A stretch of 64,000 nucleotides of DNA, taken from Triplophysa rosa (lineage: Eukaryota; Chordata; Actinopteri; Cypriniformes; Nemacheilidae). Positions within the stretch are counted from its first letter, which is position 1. Every line of letters starts with the position of its first letter. The stretch is from NCBI RefSeq assembly GCF_024868665.1, contig NC_079905.1, positions 3,653,866 through 3,717,865 on the forward strand, read 5' to 3'. Shown here piece after piece: positions 26,991 through 40,014 of the stretch. The position numbers and the translations under genes are program-made. The notes beneath the pieces were generated by a model. That model was given only the letters and a program-made list of their open reading frames with translations, was not told the origin of the DNA and did no database searches.

Positions 26991-28857
26991 AATTGAAACA
27001 ATTTCACAGATGATCATGGCACAATGCACTGAGCCGTTCTGGAAGAATTTGGAGAAAAGTTAGCCCCAAAAAAAGTGTTTTAAAGAGACTAAGAAGGGGG
27101 TCTGCACCCGTATGATCATATGAAACCTGGCCATTCAAAAGAAACCTACTTTTGCTCATGCTCAGACACTCATAAACAATGGAAGCTACAGAGACAGAGG
27201 GGTCTTATAAGCGACCAATCACTAATGCCAGCAGAACAAAGACTTGAGACAGAGCTTTGAATGGCTGCTGGAAAAAGGTGGGGTGCGGGGAAAGGGCACT
27301 CATTCAAAAAGCTTGCAATTTCAGTCCCCCTTCGCATGCTCGACGTGGGTGTGGGTGAGTGTCAAAGGGGAAGACAGAGAAAGGTTTTCTTGTGGAGGTG
27401 CGAGTTTCATTCTACACTCTCCTCTGGACAATGCCGAGACTGAAGTCTTTTGTTCTTAGGAACCTGTCGGCACAGAAGCTTATTGTTCGGGGAGAAGAAA
27501 CAAAAAAATACAAGGAAACTACATTATCACGGTTTCGTTGCTCTACGCCGCCGCTCTGACATTTGTTGCTTGTGACAGTAATGGAGGACCAGGGGGAGTC
27601 AATATAGAACATCTACTTCCATTTGTCGGGTTTCGGCGATCCCAAGCTGAATTTAGCACTTTGCAATAATGTTTTAAATTCCCTTCAAGACTTTCAAAAC
27701 AAGATGGATGCCCCTGAAAAGAGGTCTCCATGACAACTATGAGGAACCTCCACCTCATCCCTGAAGACCGCCCAATACACAACCCTTTGACACATCTCGA
27801 AAAGATAAATGGGTTCCCAAAAGTCTAAGGAATAGCTCGCACACATGATAATAACCCACCGCGGGTCCTGAAGTGTAAAACGCCTCATCCCACAAAGAAA
27901 TTAATCGAGGCGAACCCCAGAGTGTGCCCACGCAAGTTGAGCAGCACTGGAATCTTGGCATGACTAATTGAGGTGCCACAATTCATCCATCCAAAACTCA
28001 TTTATCCAACGGCCAAGACGCTCCCTCCTTCTTCATGGGAAATATATGCACAGGGGCGGCCCGGAATCTGAAATCATTTACAGTTGGCATCTTGTCGAGA
28101 TGCCCTCCCCTATCCGTGTACCTGTAAGCAAACCCCAGACATGTCTCTCCTTATCAGAGCAGAACAGCCCCTCTGAGACTCCAGGCGCCATCAAATCACT
28201 GCCGCTCAAGCCACCAGGGCGTAACTGTCCAGATCCATCACCAAGACCAGTGTGACCATTTAAACAGCGATTAGAACAGTAACTTGAAATGGTATCTTAC
28301 AGTGATTCAATTTGAAAACATTGTAACAACTTGCATATATTGGAGACATCTTTGCATCACCTAATAAAGACACACTGATCAAAAACATATCGTAAATCTC
28401 ACATAGAAATACCAATACCCTGTTGCTTTGCGTGCCTCGGACATGCTTTGCATTAATCATAAACAAAGATAAAAATATGCAATAGTTCTGCACTGTTGTT
28501 ATAATGACGTTTACGTTAAAGTGAACGTGTAAGAAGAATTACACGAGCGCACGCAAAAATTGATGACAGGCCACACCTTGCGTAACATGGCGTACTAAAA
28601 CAAGGGATACAGGTTACGGTCAGTCGCTCTTTCAAGTTGTCCAAGATAAGCCAGATAAACAGGTAAGCTGTAGAAATCAGCGTGCACGAGCGTGATACAT
28701 AGTTGCGTCTCAATCCACTTGGGACGGCCGACTTCACGTTAAGCTTTCAGTGTCTGTAAACATCATGCAAATGACGTCTACGTGTTCAAAATAACAATAG
28801 TAATGCGCGCACGCAGACAAAGCAAAGATTAACCCACAGGTTACTGTGTCACGTTAC
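26991..28857. other. Presumed 5' end of the long first intron
   Basis: Complex, mostly repeat-free sequence directly downstream of the signal-peptide exon donor. No second exon found. Confidence 0.45.
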
Positions 28858-28921
28858 CTTGGCTGGCCAGAAGACACGCGCCGAGAAGCAGCCAACAGTT
28901 TATCATCGCAAAGTCGGTCAT
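28858..28921 (-). CDS. Probable first coding exon with signal peptide; gene extends left
   Basis: On the minus strand an ATG (28921-28919) with G at -3 opens MTDFAMINCWLLLGACLLAS, followed by Q. This is a short polar start, a hydrophobic core and small residues, like a cleavable signal peptide. The frame runs straight into CAAG|GTAACG (donor GT at 28857-28856), leaving in phase 1, as is usual for secreted or receptor genes built of phase-1 modules. A CpG-rich, TATA-containing sequence lies just upstream. No second exon was found in the 28.8 kb to the left, so the gene cannot be named and the intron would be very long. Confidence rests on the combined start, signal peptide and donor. Confidence 0.6.
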
Positions 28922-29250
28922 TCCGCTCTTGTAAACCAACGCAGTCCGGGGGAGGTTAAAACAATCCTTGAAACTTTACCATAAAAGCTCGTTCACTTTT
29001 CAGCGCGAGCCGCTGTGACGATGTGGTTTCGCTCGTCGGATCGGGAGCTCAATCTCTGCGGTCTTCTCCCTCCCGCATATATCAACAGCTTTTAAAGCCC
29101 TCCTCCCGGCGTGTGTACAGGTATGTTTTTTTATGAGCCCGGTTGCGCGAACGGCGGAATGCTGCGAGCTCTCTGCCTGACGCGACGATCAAAAGCTGCC
29201 AAGCTCGAGCGATGGAATTGGTTGTGATGTCATTGCAGCGTCACGTCATA
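28922..29250 (-). promoter_or_regulatory. Promoter and 5' UTR of the signal-peptide exon
   Basis: CpG-rich block with a TTTAAA box at 29091-29096 and a GATATATGC TATA-like box at 29083-29075, both about 150-175 nt upstream of the start codon. A CRE-like TGACGTGA half-palindrome lies at 29248-29241. Transcription to the left would start near 29045-29065. The CpG density contrasts with the AT-rich flanks. Boxes are consensus matches only. Confidence 0.5.
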
Positions 29251-31952
29251 GTTAGAACTTGTATGAGGGGCCGTTTCGATACGCGGAAGGACTCGAATGT
29301 CCGGTTTTCTGGTTTGCGTAATTTGGGTAACTTTTGGATGCTTGTCTTTAGGCGAACATTGCCATCACTCAACTACAAAAACCAGGACCCTTACGCGTTC
29401 GGTCGCCCTCCTGCTGCTTTATAATGGTTCTATCTGGTTCTGTAAATAGAATAATTTATACATTTGTGCATTTGCTACTCAAGCCAAATATAAAATATGG
29501 TATATATTATTTTCAATGTGTGTTCACGCGACTCACGACGTCTGCGCTAGTAACGCAACGCGTGACAAACTCATGTTGTTGTTGCGCATTGCAAAGCGCA
29601 CGACTTTCAAGTGTTTAATCTCATCCAATAACGTATTGCGTGGTTTCAACGAAGTTGTACATCTAAATGGACTCCTGCTGTTATAGTTGATTGAGTGTCA
29701 CCAAAACGCGACTTAGTCAAAAGCATAATGAACAGAAATGAGGGACGAGATTGATGAATTCAAGTGTGCTCGGTGCAGTCTCCTCTTCTGGGAATGGCTT
29801 GCATACTAATCAGTGACCTCGCTGTGCCATCTATTGACAGTTGTGTGCAATTACGCGCCCACGTTCATCGGCATGCAAGACGCGCCAACCTGGCCCTGAC
29901 TTTTAAATCTGTCAGAAGAAACGCAGCGTCCACTCCATTATGCACAGACGGTTACTATTTGCGTTTATAGAAGAGGAAAATTAGTCAGGACAAACTTTGA
30001 TGTGGCTTGACATTTTCAAAGAAACCTTGGAGTTTGAAGGTTGTGTAGGCACATTGTAATATGAATACTTTGAGATATGCTTCGCATAACAGCTGTGGCA
30101 AACATAAAATGTTTTCCTTCTCAGTGTTATGTAGACAACATCGTTTGGTACAGATCCAGCCTGAAATTAAGAACAAATAAATCTAAGGTGCCCAATCCCA
30201 CCTGCATCTGGAGATGTATTTTCCGTCAGTTTAGCTGTGACTTTGCTCTAACACACCTGCTGTAAATTACACGTGAACCCCATGACCTTGATTAGCTCTT
30301 TGTCATTACTGTAGTGTGTTTGATTAGAGTTTGAGCTAAACAGCAGGAAGTTAGATTTCCAGGAGTCGGTTTGAGCACGATTAAAATGGAATAAATGGAT
30401 TTTTTTAAATCATCAGTGTTGAATATAGATGTTCCAAAACTTGGAGTGATTGCATTTCTTGTGGTCTGCTATTCCTTGCAGATCAAGATCTTCCAGATCA
30501 ATACACAGACCACCAAGCCATCAGTTTGAAGGTCCACCTTCCTGCAGAGTTGAGTTTCAATCCTGCGCCGTCTTAAAATAATTCTCAATCTTAAAATAAC
30601 ACAAATACGTTTTTGCTATAAGCTTTTTTTGCATGAAGGTGGGTCAAACTTGACTGTGCTGCATTAAACCATGATGGATATTTAGACAGACGGATGGATG
30701 GGTGGATAGATGCAGTTGATGGATGAATAGAAAGTCATCCTAGGTGTAATCAGAATCCATCCGGACACAATTTGCAGCATTTCTAGCAGTGAAAATCCTT
30801 TTCATAATTAAGAGTCATGTAAACTTAAGTCATGTTTTTCAGAGACAGTCCACCGTAATCACATTCAACCCGTGACCCTCAAATGCACTTTTTCCATTCC
30901 ACTCTAAAATTCAATGAAAGGTTTAGACGACTTTTGATTACGATGTTACCTAACAGTACTCAGACCCTCTACTGCATCCAGAGTAACCCTCAATGTAGCT
31001 GAGTCACGGTTATTCCGCACACAGGACATAGAGCAATTGAATCCTATTAAAATCTTTATGTATTTTTCCACTCAGACGAGGTGTTCGGTTGTGTTTGGCC
31101 ATGTCTCGTCTGGGCCAAAAGATAGCTTGAATTGCCGCTCACAGACCTAAACGCTTTAAACATTCGCCGACAGTTTGGCACTAATGATACGTTTTCAAGC
31201 ATTCAGTGTCTCTGTCTACAACACAATGTCTTAACCACGGGTCTAACAGTCAAAATCTGACAGTCCTTAAAAATGACCTGAATCCTCCTTCGCGCGCACA
31301 CGCGCATACGCTTGTCCCTTCTGTCTGAGGTTTTTGAGAGATTGTACCTCGGCTCAGCCCAGCGGGCTCGGATTGATTAAGCTCAGCGACTGCTTTAATG
31401 TGCTCATTTATCAGTTGCCCATCGACACCTTTACAGGCATAACTCTAGCGCTCTGACAGTCTGATTGATACTACGAAGTGTCCATCCCCCTTACTGTGGG
31501 TTTTTCTTATTGCTGCTCTCACGCTTGTTGCCTCCCTCCCTCCATTATTACAGTATATGTTAAGACGCCATTAAACTGACCCAGCTAAGTGTGGCTCTGC
31601 TAATGGCACTCCAAGGGGGTCGCTGATAATGCGCTATGATTAAACACATTAAAGGCCAAAGCAGGCTAACACCCCGCAGAAGGGTGATTGTGCGTTACGC
31701 ATGCACCAGTTTGCGTGTCGAATGTGCACACACACGCTGTAAACGTCTCGGTTAATTTCCCTCAATGTCCTACTTAGTTCCTAACACCATCAAATTTTTA
31801 TAAGACATCTTTCATCATATACCTCAGTTTTCAGTGGGCTACTCCATTAATCTTCATTTTCTTTAGTCACATGTTGATAATATCAAGTACTTTGTTTTTT
31901 ATTCTATTCATTTGAATTCTGTCAGGCTTCACTGGAACTGTGAGGTTTAAGT
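29251..31952. other. Intergenic sequence upstream of the signal-peptide gene
   Basis: No coding exon. Complex repeat-free block at 31540-31730; degenerate GGATGGATG run near 30690. Likely regulatory territory. Confidence 0.5.
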
Positions 31953-32041
31953 TGTGCGTGTGTACGTACGTACGTGCGTGTGTATACGTACGTAGGTGCA
32001 TGTGTGTGTGTACGTATGTACGTGTACGTCTGTGTGTGTGT

Positions 32042-32080
<39 letters not shown>

Positions 32081-32224
32081 TACGTAGGTGCATGTGTGTG
32101 TGTGTACGTACGTACGTGTATGTCTGTGTGTGTGTGTGTGTGTGTGTATGTACGTACGTGTATGTCTGTGTGTGTGTGTGTGTGTATGTGTGTATGTGTG
32201 TACGTACATACGTGTGTGTACGTA

Positions 32225-32255
<31 letters not shown>

Positions 32256-32266
32256 ACGTACGTGTA

Positions 32267-32332
<66 letters not shown>

Positions 32333-32384
32333 TACATACGTGTGTGTACGTATGTGCGTGTGTGTGTGTACGTACGTGTGTACA
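31953..32384. repeat. GT/ACGT compound microsatellite, longer allele
   Basis: About 430 bp of alternating purine-pyrimidine sequence: (GT)n broken by TACGTACGTA palindromes and TGTATGTCTG interruptions. A block containing TACGTACATACGTG then TACGTATGTGCG occurs twice (near 32200 and 32330). The window's duplication restarts inside it. Confidence 0.95.
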
Positions 32385-32644
32385 GGTTTGACTACATTGG
32401 ATAGAACGACAGGCAAACTGAAGTGTTGAGTCTATACGTCTTAAGTCTATACGTCTTAATTTAGCTGTAGATGTGTGAGGATTCGCTTCCTGTGTGAAAA
32501 TTGTAAAAAAGCAAACACGTTGAAAAGGTGTCGCACATCTACAGTAAGTTACTGGCAAAACTATAGCAAAGTTTTACAGTGATATCATTCTTACCTTTTT
32601 ATAATCTAAAGAACCTTTTGTAAAACAGAACGGTTTTGTGGATG

Positions 32645-32922
32645 CTAGTTCACCCAAAATAAATATAATAATTTATTCATCCTAACGTAGTTCAAAACTA
32701 TTTCTTCTATAGAACACAAAAGAAGATATTTTGAGAAATGTCACAGTGGTTTCGTGTACATACAATAGAAGTCAATGCAGTCCAGTGTTGTTTGGATATC
32801 AACGTTCTTCAAAATATCTTCTTTTGTGTTCTGCAGAATAAAGAAAGTCACACAGGTTTGGAATGAGATGAGGGTAAATAAATAATAACAGAATTTTCAT
32901 TTTTGCGTGAATTATTTCTTTA
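32645..32922. mobile_element. Palindromic MITE (TTCACCC family), copy 1
   Basis: TAGTTCACCCAAAATAAAT to TTTTTGCGTGAATTATTTC, with the CACAAAAGAAGATATTTTGA palindrome arms. Contains the A/T difference (32743) between the two 8.8-kb copies. Confidence 0.72.
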
Positions 32923-35426
32923 AAGTTTCACTCTGGAACCATGTAACCATATAGCATGTTTTTATTTTGCACCTTTATTTTTAGGATTGTATTTGTTGTT
33001 TTGTGGGGCTTTTGTGTCAGTCCACAATGTAGCACATACACACAGATACATAATGAGTGGCTCGCTCTGATCGGCTCACATCCTCTCAACACCCCGCCAT
33101 TTATAACTCCGCCTCAGGGATGCAAACAACATTTGAAAAAAAGGATTAAATGTGAGTGTGTGAAAAAATAGCAGGAACTGAATGTGTGAAGCAGTAAAGG
33201 TTGTTAGCTATGTCTCATTTCCTCTTTCAACAGGGCTCTTCTCTCTCATCTTTATATATTTATATCACATACAAGACATTTTGAAAATAAAAAGGAGAGA
33301 GTGTATAGTGCGCAGCTGAGAAAAATAAAGCCATCATGACCAAAACCAGCATAGAACAAAATAGCTCAGTCACTCAATAGCTGCTATTCAATTCCCACCT
33401 ATGTGCTGAATATATATAGGTTTACCAGACTTGCACAAACTTGCAATGGTGCACTGTACACGTTCTTCGCCATTTTTTTATTTTTTTATTCGACACGTTC
33501 TAACAATAAAAAAATGTATTTTGGCTACTCTGTATTCTACACCTTGTATTATATTGCATTGCCTCTTTTGCACTGCATTTATTGTAATTGACTGTTTAAG
33601 AATTCCCCCGTAAGCTATGTTAATTCCCTATTGTGTAGTTTAGTCTTTCTTTGTTAAGCAACATCGAAATGTAACTAGATAAATTATTACTGTACATGAC
33701 ACGCATTTGACTTTAAAATGATCTCAGACTCCAATAAATCTCCTGAGCCTTGACAGAACAACCTCTGAACAATAAAACGTCCTTCTGGGTATGTTTCTTT
33801 TGAGAAAACATTTCCTGATGATACATTATAGGTTCCTCAGATCAGTATATTGCCTCTTGAAACATATATTTCTAAAGAAAGCACTAGTGAATACAAGGTT
33901 CTGTACCATCAGACTGTGAAGCTCTTTTGGTTGAAATTGGAATTTCACACTAACAATAAAGAGATTGAGGAACCTGCAACCATCTCAGCATCACTCCATC
34001 AATCAGATGTTTATGGTGAAGTCGCCACTTGTGAGCTGCAGGCTTGTGGATGAAGGGCCCATTGAATGAAGTCAAGAACAGACAGGTATTTGAAGAGTGT
34101 ACACAACCTCGTTCAAGCAGAAGACTTTACGCATGGCGACAGTTTGAGGTAAACAGTCAAGACAAAGTTGGAGTATTTCTGAATATATGAGAGCAGTCAA
34201 AGGCTGGATTGAATTGCAAGAAAAGTCTGTGGGGAGTCAGGAGATTGCATTTACTGATTCATTTCATCCATAATTTCTGAGAAAGCTGAAGGAGGTGTGC
34301 ATGAAAAATATGAGAAACCTCTCAAATTTTGCTTCTGAGATTTTTTAGAAACAAAGCCAGGAGGTCATTACTCCTGTCGTTCAAGTTTCTGAATAAAGGG
34401 GCGTGAATGCTAATGTAATGAAATTCTTGTTATAAATTTAAAATCAATATTCCAAACATTCAACGTCAAGACGAGGCATGATAAAACAAACCATTCAGAA
34501 ACAGTGAAGTGAAACATCCTTCAGGGCAAACGCAAAAATAATCAGTGCTGCATCTTTATTTTGTTTCCTTTTTCTATTTTAACACAACCAAATAACTATT
34601 TGTCGATGTTTTTACATCGCACTATTTGCGTTGTATGTCCACATCCAGCTGCGGAGAAAGACCATTACAAATTTTTCGAGATGTATTGTGGCCATTCCAG
34701 TCCAGTGTCTGTTGGATTTCAACAAAATCAAACCTCAGGAGTGACATGAAGTCATCCAACAGCAATGTGAAAGACTGACAGCATGACAAGACACATGAAA
34801 ACTGTGATAAAACCGAGGTAATCACATAATAAATACATATTTTTAACTTTTCCTAAATACATTTAGAAATATTACTGTTGTATTGCTTAAAAGTGAACAT
34901 GAACTTGTTTTCTTTGCAGTATTTGAGGCCTGAAAAATACAGAGCACCTTTTCTGTTATTTTGACCCGTTTCTCCGTTTCTTCATTTTCTGTAAATAAAC
35001 TCAATATTAAATATTTTTATGTAAAATTTGGTAGAAATATTGTTAGTAGTTCACAGAATGAAACAAAAACGATTTTACCTAAACACATACCTATAAATAG
35101 TAAATTCAGAAAAACTGAAAAAGTTCCGAAAGGGTCTTTTATCCGCGGCTGTATATTGTGTCCTACATTCTGACATGTTCTCAGCAAGATGTCGTTGTTG
35201 GTAAACGGCGTAAGCGCCACAGCAGAGTAGAAGCACTGAGTTGATTACGGCCGTGCAGTCTTTATCTGTGGCTTGCAGGCGGACTTTGACACAGATGAGA
35301 ATAGGAATGAGATGGAGGGATTTTGTCATAACAGAGCTGTGGGACGTCTGCTTGTCAACCATGATCTGCTTAGAATGGTCCTGACTGAGTGTACATAAAC
35401 ACACACACCAAACTTCAGTCCCACTG

Positions 35427-35469
<43 letters not shown>

Positions 35470-36540
35470 CGTGCGTGCGTGTGTGTGTGTGTTTGTAATG
35501 GAATGTCATCATAAGGTCATGTCATTTTTAAGTGACGGTCTCATAATCATTCTGTCTGTGATTTATTGAGTTAAAGTGCATGAATAAATGTGCGCACACA
35601 AGACTGTTAGAATACAAACATGTGTGATGTTTTTATTAAAGGAATAGTTCACCCAACATTCACAATGAATGTGAATGAGAACTGAGGCTGTCAAGCTATC
35701 AAATACTGTGAAAACACCCTGTATGACTTGTGCGATATATTCCAAGAGGAGACATACGATAGCTGGTAGTGAGATCTGGATAATATTTGAAATATTTTTG
35801 TTATAAATTGGCCCTTGGCTTATTGGCCACTGCTATAGTCACTTTATGTATTCTAAACATACAATTAAATAATAATTTTGAATATTTTTTTATAATAATA
35901 ATTTTGAATAATCCTACAGTTATTTTGAATTGAGAACATTCATGACAAGTGACCACCTGTTGTAAACCCCCCTATAGAGTTTGTGTAACCAAGTGTATTG
36001 AACATAAAACCTTCAGATTTACCCGTGTACTTTCTGCTCAGTGATCTGAAATTTAGGCATGAGTGAAAAGAATATTGCAGATATCGAACTCACTCAGCCG
36101 TTTCCACGGTAGCGCTATCATCCATCCACTCGCATCAACCCGCCGATGATGGGAGGAGAAGAGATATGTGCCGAGGCACATGATGAAGGCACCTGTGTCC
36201 TATTCGCACCAACACGCCAACCATGTCCATGTGCTATGTCAAATCATGATTCATTTGTCTGTGCCTGTCTGTGTGGGCTGTAAGGCAAGCACAAGGACAA
36301 CGATAAAAGTCAATACAGCAAAAATATATTTCATCAGGTTCTCTGAATTGATGAAAGGGTTTGTAAGCAGGTTAATGGCTGTGGTTAATGTGTGGACCTG
36401 CAAAAATGTATACTACATTATGTGATCCTCGTTGACAAATAAATTAAAGTGCATTGTTTTCGTGCAAAAGTAGCTGGTGTTGTTCTGTCTGTTTTATCAT
36501 TGTAAGTCTTGGTCTAGAGAATTGTCTACATTTTGAGGCA
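32923..36540. other. Copy 1 intergenic sequence, no gene supported
   Basis: AT-rich; contains a TTCACCC-family left-end scrap at 35638-35665 and the (GT)n at 35428. Minus-strand frame 35512-35075 extends a microsatellite translation and has no domain I recognise. Equivalent to 41739-45356. Confidence 0.55.
35428..35492. repeat. (GT)n with GTGC interruptions, copy 1
   Basis: Dinucleotide repeat in copy 1 of the large duplication; the length equals that at 44244-44308. Confidence 0.9.
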
Positions 36541-36712
36541 GGAAAGCACGTGGATGGCAAGCTGAAAGCAGTCTGCACGCACTGTGATCCCATTAGATCC
36601 CTGTCAATCACCTCGATGATCTGAAACTCAAGAGACATGTTCAGATAGCTGTGCCATCTGGCTGCAGTCCATCACGCTCTAAACTACCACAAAATTATGT
36701 CTTCTTTTAAGT
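36541..36712 (+). pseudogene. Relic of a BED zinc-finger (hAT transposase-like) coding sequence, copy 1
   Basis: One frame reads HVDGKLKAVCTHC (C-x2-C at 36574-36585). After a one-base frame slip near 36612 another frame reads LDDLKLKRHVQIAVPSGCSP. The order DGKxKAxCxxC then LKRH is that of BED fingers in hAT transposases and ZBED proteins. It is frame-broken and lacks the transposase body, so it is a dead fragment. Similarity was judged by eye. Confidence 0.4.
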
Positions 36713-39700
36713 TGAACTTTATAGATACATTTTATGATTAAGCTACCCTCAAGGAAATCAATTGTGGTTCTATTATAGCAAAAATGTGGAAACCATGTTT
36801 TTCAGCCTATTGAATAATATTTGTATTACCATAGTTATACACATTTTTGGTTTCGCTACAAATGATGCAGGTTAACTGTGGTTACTGTAGTAAAACCATG
36901 GTTTATTTTTGTAAGGGTCATAAGCAACTTCTGTCGTTCATGTCAATTAATATCAATATTACATATTATCCTGTGCCACAATGCCAAGATGTTGTGGGTT
37001 GTTGACAGCCGTGCTACGAGGTTGGAAAGGTTTCTGATTAGTGGTTCCTTCAAGAGGGTTTACTTTCTACTGGAATTTTTGGTAGAAATTTTCTAACCTG
37101 TAAACAAAACTCTCTTAACTTTCAAATGAACAGACAAATAAAATAATGAAAGTAACTTACTCATGTTTTGCTTACATACGATTGAAAGCGCTCGCGCTAC
37201 GTAACTTCACTGCTGCTGTGTTTAACTTGAATGTCCCCTCCCCGGGCGAGTGCACCTCTTTATCTTACTTTGTGCTAACTTTGTTTAAAAACGCTGTTGG
37301 AATGTATATACTGTAGGCTTGAATTAGCAAAGAAAACGTTTATTTTATGTTACTACCTTCAAGCGATAATATGACTTCAATGCCACTCTATTCTTTGAAG
37401 CGCGAGCTAACAGAACAAGTCTGCCCCCTGGCGGCCTTACAAAACTACTACTAAACTAAGATTTTACCCTTTATATGTGTATTCATCTTCCTCTGTAAAC
37501 AATTCAATTTGTTTCATCTCTTCTAAGTCTGACTTTCACTAACACTGCAGTATTGAGTGTCCTTGTATGAGATTTTCTCTTTCACCTTTGTCTTGCGTCT
37601 GACAGGTCCTGCTGCAGCCTGCCTTCGCCGCACACTTCCACTGACTGCACGAGGCGTCGCCATGGCAACACGGACGAACTGCAATCCATTGGCCTCATTA
37701 GGAAGAGCCAGTAAAGATTTCACTGCCCATCTCTCCTTGATAATGTACACGCGTGTCAGCTTGACACGACAATCTCTACAGTACAGTACATAGTTATATT
37801 TCAAGAATTATGGGTTAGTGTGAAGAGACTACAGCAGTGAGTAAGTTAGGCCTTCCTGCGAAACACACATTTTGTCTGTGCTCAGTGCTGGACACATAAT
37901 GATGTTAATAATACATTATCCCATCCGTAATTTGCTGCGGAAATGTAATATGCTGGTTATTTTTAAGGTAGTTCATTTTTAATTAATAAATAGGCCTATC
38001 GTTATTGTATCGTTATTAATTTAATTCAACATGACCTATTGGTAAAATTGTCTTATTATTTTCGTAATAATAATGTAAGTAGCCTATTATATTTAATGAA
38101 AATTGTAATATTAAATGTAACATATTGTGCTACAATGTGTTGATCATACAAAAATAAGATTACAGTGGTTTCACTATAGTAACCATGTGTATATGCCAAA
38201 AATATATGTTTTTCTTTGTAGTAAAGCCATAACCACAAATGAACCATTGTCTCACTAAAGTACCCAAAATATAAGTTTATAATATACATTTATATAAAGT
38301 TTATATGAATTTGATATGTATCATTTAGTGAAACTGTGATAATACAAACAATCCACCAAAAACGTGTCACTACACATAATAAAACCATATTTTTTGTCTA
38401 AAGGTTTTTTAAGGATGCATTCTTCAGGGAACATCTCTGCAAATATAAAATAGCCATCGCTAATGTACTTCCACAGGACTGGAGTTTCACTTTATCTGAC
38501 CAGAGGACAGGTAATATAAGTCATTCATCCACCAGAGAGACATCTTCTGTAATGCACAGGTATAGGTGTCCACTGACCTGAAGCCCACAGGGTGTTACAA
38601 TGCCTCCCGGAGCAGCAGGGATGTTCAGCGAATGGACAGATGAGACAGAATGTGATGTGACAATAGGTGATTCAGACATTTAGGTCACAGACTTCATAAA
38701 GGTCGAAAGTATTCCACTGAATTCTATCTGACAATCATTCCACTCTTAAATATATGGCAGCGTTGTCCAATTGGATCAAAAGCAGAGCCGAACAAAGAGT
38801 CTTATGCTTTGGCTGTGCTGGTTTTTTGTTTTGTCTTTGTACATTAAAAAAAAACAACCACAAGCATTTAAAACATGGAGTTGAAATAACGGCAAAAAGC
38901 ATGTAAACAAATATTGTGCAGCTTCGTTGAGTTTTGGTTTAAAATAAAAAAGAACATCGCTCAACGTTTGATGATATCTTGCAAAGCTGAGAAAGTAGGT
39001 TACGCTTAAAAGAGGATAAAACCATAGTTTTGTTTTCTCTTTAGAGAAACGTCTTTGGGATATTAAATATTTTATATGATTTTATGTCAAATAAACTCTG
39101 AGAATATTTTGCAAAGGCATTACATTCAATCGTTTTATATAGAGACGCATATACCACCTTAACCAAACAAATAATTACTACAAAAAAATTATCTCATTAT
39201 GCAAAAAGATAATCAACTAAATTAGTAATGACAAAACATGTTAGCCAACAGCAAAACCATAACCCTATAACACACAGTCCCTCTCTAACAGTTACTGCAT
39301 TATTTATGAATGCTGCAATGCATTCTGGGAGCTCACAAATCAGCCACATTGCGCAATATGAAATTGTTCTGACAATTCTGTTAGGCTGAAAGCACATTTG
39401 GAGGGATATTGTGGATCTAAAATTTGTTTTTGTGAATTTAGTTTTTCACACTTCTTGGCATCTGTGCTCATAAAAAAACTTTAAAAAAACTTATACGGAT
39501 CCTTATAACAAAGAAATGTACAATTATACAATCACATTCAAAATATCTTTCACTAAAAGCCAGACAGTTTATATTTTAAATATATCATTCTTTATTCAGT
39601 TCCCAATTCCCAACATGAGAAACATTCTGAGTGTCATTCATCATATCTGTTATGTTGAGTTAAAGTGAAGACAGTGAAAGTATTTTTAACACTCATACCT

Positions 39701-40014
39701 CAGATTCTACAACAGATACGACTACATCGGGTTAATCAAGATGACACTCAAAGCTTGCTAATAGCAGACCACATATCAAAAACAATTCACAATTCTCTTT
39801 AAATGTTTTCTGTGCATTGACATTTTAAGAATATTCCGTCGAATCAAGCTTTGTACTTAATTTACTATGAATAAGTCATCACAACTGTCTTTAGCTACCC
39901 TTGTTTACATTTTGTACAGTATTTAATGATAACATATTATATAAAAGCCATTATGTGGATAAAGCATGCTTAACAATCAGTATCTAGTTAAGAAAGCATA
40001 CTGAAGTCCAACCA
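36713..40014. other. Copy 1 intergenic sequence, no gene supported
   Basis: Holds the candidate CTCF site and a 46-codon minus-strand frame with a strong start context (37663-37523). AT-rich elsewhere. Equivalent to 45529-48830. Confidence 0.5.
37422..37436 (-). promoter_or_regulatory. Candidate CTCF binding site (copy 1)
   Basis: On the minus strand GGCCGCCAGGGGGCAG closely fits the CTCF core (CC-n-S-Y-AGRKGGCRS). It is duplicated at 46238-46252. It lies in the intergenic stretch between TCF19 and the signal-peptide gene, where an insulator would make sense. Motif match only. Confidence 0.45.

Noticed and set aside
31867..32558. Long His/Thr- and Cys/Val-rich open frames over the microsatellite on both strands
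   Set aside because: They are translations of the GT/ACGT repeat; all frames stay open because the repeat lacks stop codons.
35075..35512. 145-codon minus-strand frame with a hydrophobic stretch
   Set aside because: Its first third is (GT)n translation; the remainder has no family motif, good start or splice support.
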